Source of the DNA: Alistipes sp.
Lineage (GTDB): Bacteria > Bacteroidota > Bacteroidia > Bacteroidales > Rikenellaceae
Assembly (NCBI GenBank): GCA_029051915.1
Contig: JAIDKM010000198.1
Location: 1 to 7,704, forward strand
Reading direction: 5' to 3'
Length of the DNA stretch: 7,704 bases
Positions 6,622 through 7,704 of this stretch are shown piece after piece (position 1 is the first letter of the stretch; each line of letters starts with the position of its first letter). The notes under the pieces were generated by a model, which saw nothing but the letters and a program-made list of their open reading frames with translations, was not told the DNA's origin and did not search any database. The position numbers and the translations under genes were made by a program.

Positions 6622-7233
6622 ATGGAAACAAAAAGACTCGATTTTGCGGAAACCTTCAAGGACGCGTTCTCGATCGGTGTGAAGAACGCCCCCTCGATCA
6701 TCGCAGCCATTGCTCTGTGGCTCGTAACGATCTGGATTCCCTATCTGAACGTGGGCACCACGATCGCCATCGTCCTGCTGCCTACCGAACTGGCCAAAGG
6801 CAACGTTGTCAACCCGCTGGGAATCTTCGACGGCAAATACCGCCGCTACATGGGCGAATATTTCATCACGATGGGTCTGATGGTCGTTCCGATATTTGCC
6901 GGTCTGCTCTTCGGATTCATTCCGGCTGTCGTGCTGTCGCTGTCATGGTCGCTCGCCTACTACTTCCTGATCGAAAAAGGCAAGAACCCGATCGAAGCCA
7001 TCAAGGCGTCGAACGATGCGACCTACGGCAGCAAATGGACGATGTTCGGCGTGTCGGTCGTATTCGGTATTGCCTCGACCATCGTAAGCTCTATTCTGAG
7101 CGTCATCTGCAGCCTGATCGATGTAGGCTTCATCACGTTCATCGTGATGCTGGCATTCTTCATTCTGGTTTCCTCGATCGCAATGGCCATCAACGCATCG
7201 TATTGGAAGCAGCTGAAAGATAACGTAGCCTGA
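6622..7233 (+). CDS. Small polytopic membrane protein of unknown function
   Basis: A 203-residue inner-membrane protein with about five or six hydrophobic segments (residues 25-53, 80-99, 100-117, 139-163 and 167-192, the first perhaps a double pass). The N-terminus LDFAETFKDAFSIGVKNAP is amphipathic. A short charged loop, EKGKNPIEAIKASNDATYG (118-136), follows a membrane segment. That arrangement, a hydrophobic stretch, then a loop of the type NPIEAIKxS, then a further span, recurs in DUF975/DUF4013-like families of unknown role, so kinship with them is possible but unproven. There are no catalytic motifs and no signal peptide. The start follows an A-rich leader typical of the phylum. The gene has its own promoter and terminator and so forms a single-gene unit. 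It is certainly coding by frame length, codon use and hydrophobic pattern; no function can be assigned. Confidence 0.85.
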   Translation: METKRLDFAETFKDAFSIGVKNAPSIIAAIALWLVTIWIPYLNVGTTIAIVLLPTELAKGNVVNPLGIFDGKYRRYMGEYFITMGLMVVPIFAGLLFGFIPAVVLSLSWSLAYYFLIEKGKNPIEAIKASNDATYGSKWTMFGVSVVFGIASTIVSSILSVICSLIDVGFITFIVMLAFFILVSSIAMAINASYWKQLKDNVA

Positions 7234-7251
7234 AACGACATACGTATTGCG

Positions 7252-7277
7252 AAGACGGCTTTCGGGCCGTCTTTTTT
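7252..7277 (+). terminator. Intrinsic terminator after the membrane-protein gene
   Basis: A perfect 8-bp stem (aagacggc 7252-7259 with gccgtctt 7266-7273) encloses a 6-base loop (tttcgg) and runs into six T residues (7272-7277). It lies 18 bases past the stop codon at 7233. Confidence 0.9.
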
Positions 7278-7317
7278 ATGCTCCACGGTCAATTTTATCG
7301 AAAAACGATAAATATTA

Positions 7318-7347
7318 TTTGTTTTTCAGAAATAAATCGTATCTTTG
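7318..7347 (+). promoter_or_regulatory. Near-consensus Bacteroidota promoter
   Basis: TTTG (7318-7321), 18 bases, then TATCTTTG (7340-7347) match both the -33 and -7 elements of the main sigma factor promoter of this phylum. It follows the preceding terminator directly and points into the last gene, giving an expected start near 7353 and a leader of about 97 bases. Confidence 0.75.
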
Positions 7348-7351
7348 CCCT

Positions 7352-7449
7352 ATCTTAAAACAGGACCCGACCGGGCGTATTCCGGACAAACGATCCGGCC
7401 GACGCTCCGAAAGCGCCAAGCCCCGTCGGGAAATGCAAACGGACGAAAA
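7352..7449 (+). other. Untranslated leader with possible secondary structure
   Basis: Between the promoter and the ATG at 7450 lie about 100 bases without a convincing gene. Short complementary pieces could fold as a three-way junction: an outer stem CCCGAC (7366-7371) with GTCGGG (7425-7430), a CCGG/CCGG stem (from 7382) and a CGCT/AGCG stem (7393-7396 with 7402-7405). I do not recognise a known riboswitch, and in GC-rich DNA such matches arise easily by chance. Confidence 0.25.
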
Positions 7450-7704
7450 ATGCAGAACAAAAAAAGATTCTTACAGCGCCTGCTGGCGATCTACATAGCG
7501 TTCTTCGGTGCGCTGCTGGCGGGCCTTGCGCTGGAAATCCTGCCGGGATTCAGCCGCGGCTATGCTGACGGAGACGAAATCGGCATGGACTTGGCCCGCA
7601 ACTGGGGCTCAGTCACTCCGAGGCTGATCTACATGCTTGAAAACATCCTGATCGACGAAAGCCCGGAAAATGTCATCGCACTGCCGGAAAAACCGGATGT
7701 GAAG
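7450..7704 (+). CDS. Membrane-anchored protein of unknown function, N-terminal part (3' end outside window)
   Basis: The first 85 codons of an ORF that runs off the right edge with no stop. The protein starts with a basic stretch (MQNKKRFLQR), then a hydrophobic segment at about residues 11-32 (LLAIYIAFFGALLAGLALEI). This is either an uncleaved signal anchor or the first transmembrane helix. After it comes GFSRGYADGDEIGMDLARNW, then a second partly hydrophobic stretch (about 60-80). The layout, one membrane helix followed by a GF..GY.DG-type segment, loosely recalls the DUF2975 family of small membrane proteins in Bacteroidota, but too little is present to assign it. The start is chosen because it lies just downstream of an A-rich stretch and a near-consensus promoter; no other in-frame start lies nearby upstream. 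Confidence 0.65.
   Translation, partial: MQNKKRFLQRLLAIYIAFFGALLAGLALEILPGFSRGYADGDEIGMDLARNWGSVTPRLIYMLENILIDESPENVIALPEKPDVK

Noticed and set aside
7247..7498. An 83-codon open frame beginning within the terminator at 7252-7277
   Set aside because: It spans a terminator, a near-consensus promoter and the beginning of the gene at 7450 in another frame. Its product shows no protein-like pattern.
1..7704. Search for CRISPR arrays, transposase genes, attachment sites, tRNA or rRNA genes and toxin-antitoxin or defence genes
   Set aside because: None was seen by eye on either strand. The repeated DNA in the TPR gene follows protein repeats rather than an array of identical units with spacers.

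Overview
The window looks like ordinary chromosomal DNA of a GC-rich member of the Bacteroidota, most likely Rikenellaceae/Alistipes-like. This rests on the gene content, on several promoters of the Bacteroidota type (TTTG ... TAnnTTTG) and on A-rich rather than Shine-Dalgarno-rich start regions. The genus is an inference. No phage, insertion sequence, CRISPR array, tRNA or rRNA was seen.

Layout. The left part runs rightward: the 3' half of era (ribosome-assembly GTPase), a secreted protein built of 34-residue TPR repeats (510-2492), and a 12-TM major facilitator transporter (2512-3978) 19 bp behind it. These probably share transcription, since no terminator is visible between them. The transporter converges on a leftward family-4 glycosyltransferase (3958-5094). 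A perfect 16-bp GC-rich stem at 3901-3939 sits at that junction but is read in frame by the transporter ORF. The middle part runs leftward: a fatty acyl-ACP thioesterase (5811-6542), then a bacterioferritin (5214-5747). A terminator-like hairpin with a U-rich tail lies immediately before the bacterioferritin start codon, and a strong intrinsic terminator follows the gene. The right part runs rightward: a small multi-spanning membrane protein (6622-7233) with its own terminator, then the start of a membrane-anchored protein (7450 to the edge) behind a near-consensus promoter and a roughly 100-nt leader.

Functions are mostly housekeeping: ribosome maturation, envelope or secreted protein scaffolding, solute transport, glycan assembly, release of fatty acids from ACP, and iron storage. 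Apart from the TPR-transporter pair and the thioesterase-bacterioferritin pair, I see no tight multi-gene system, and I found no convincing new one. The points most worth a second look are regulatory or structural: the transporter tail that reads through a hairpin, the hairpin abutting the bacterioferritin start, the palindromic divergent promoter at 6565-6591, and the leader at about 7352-7449.
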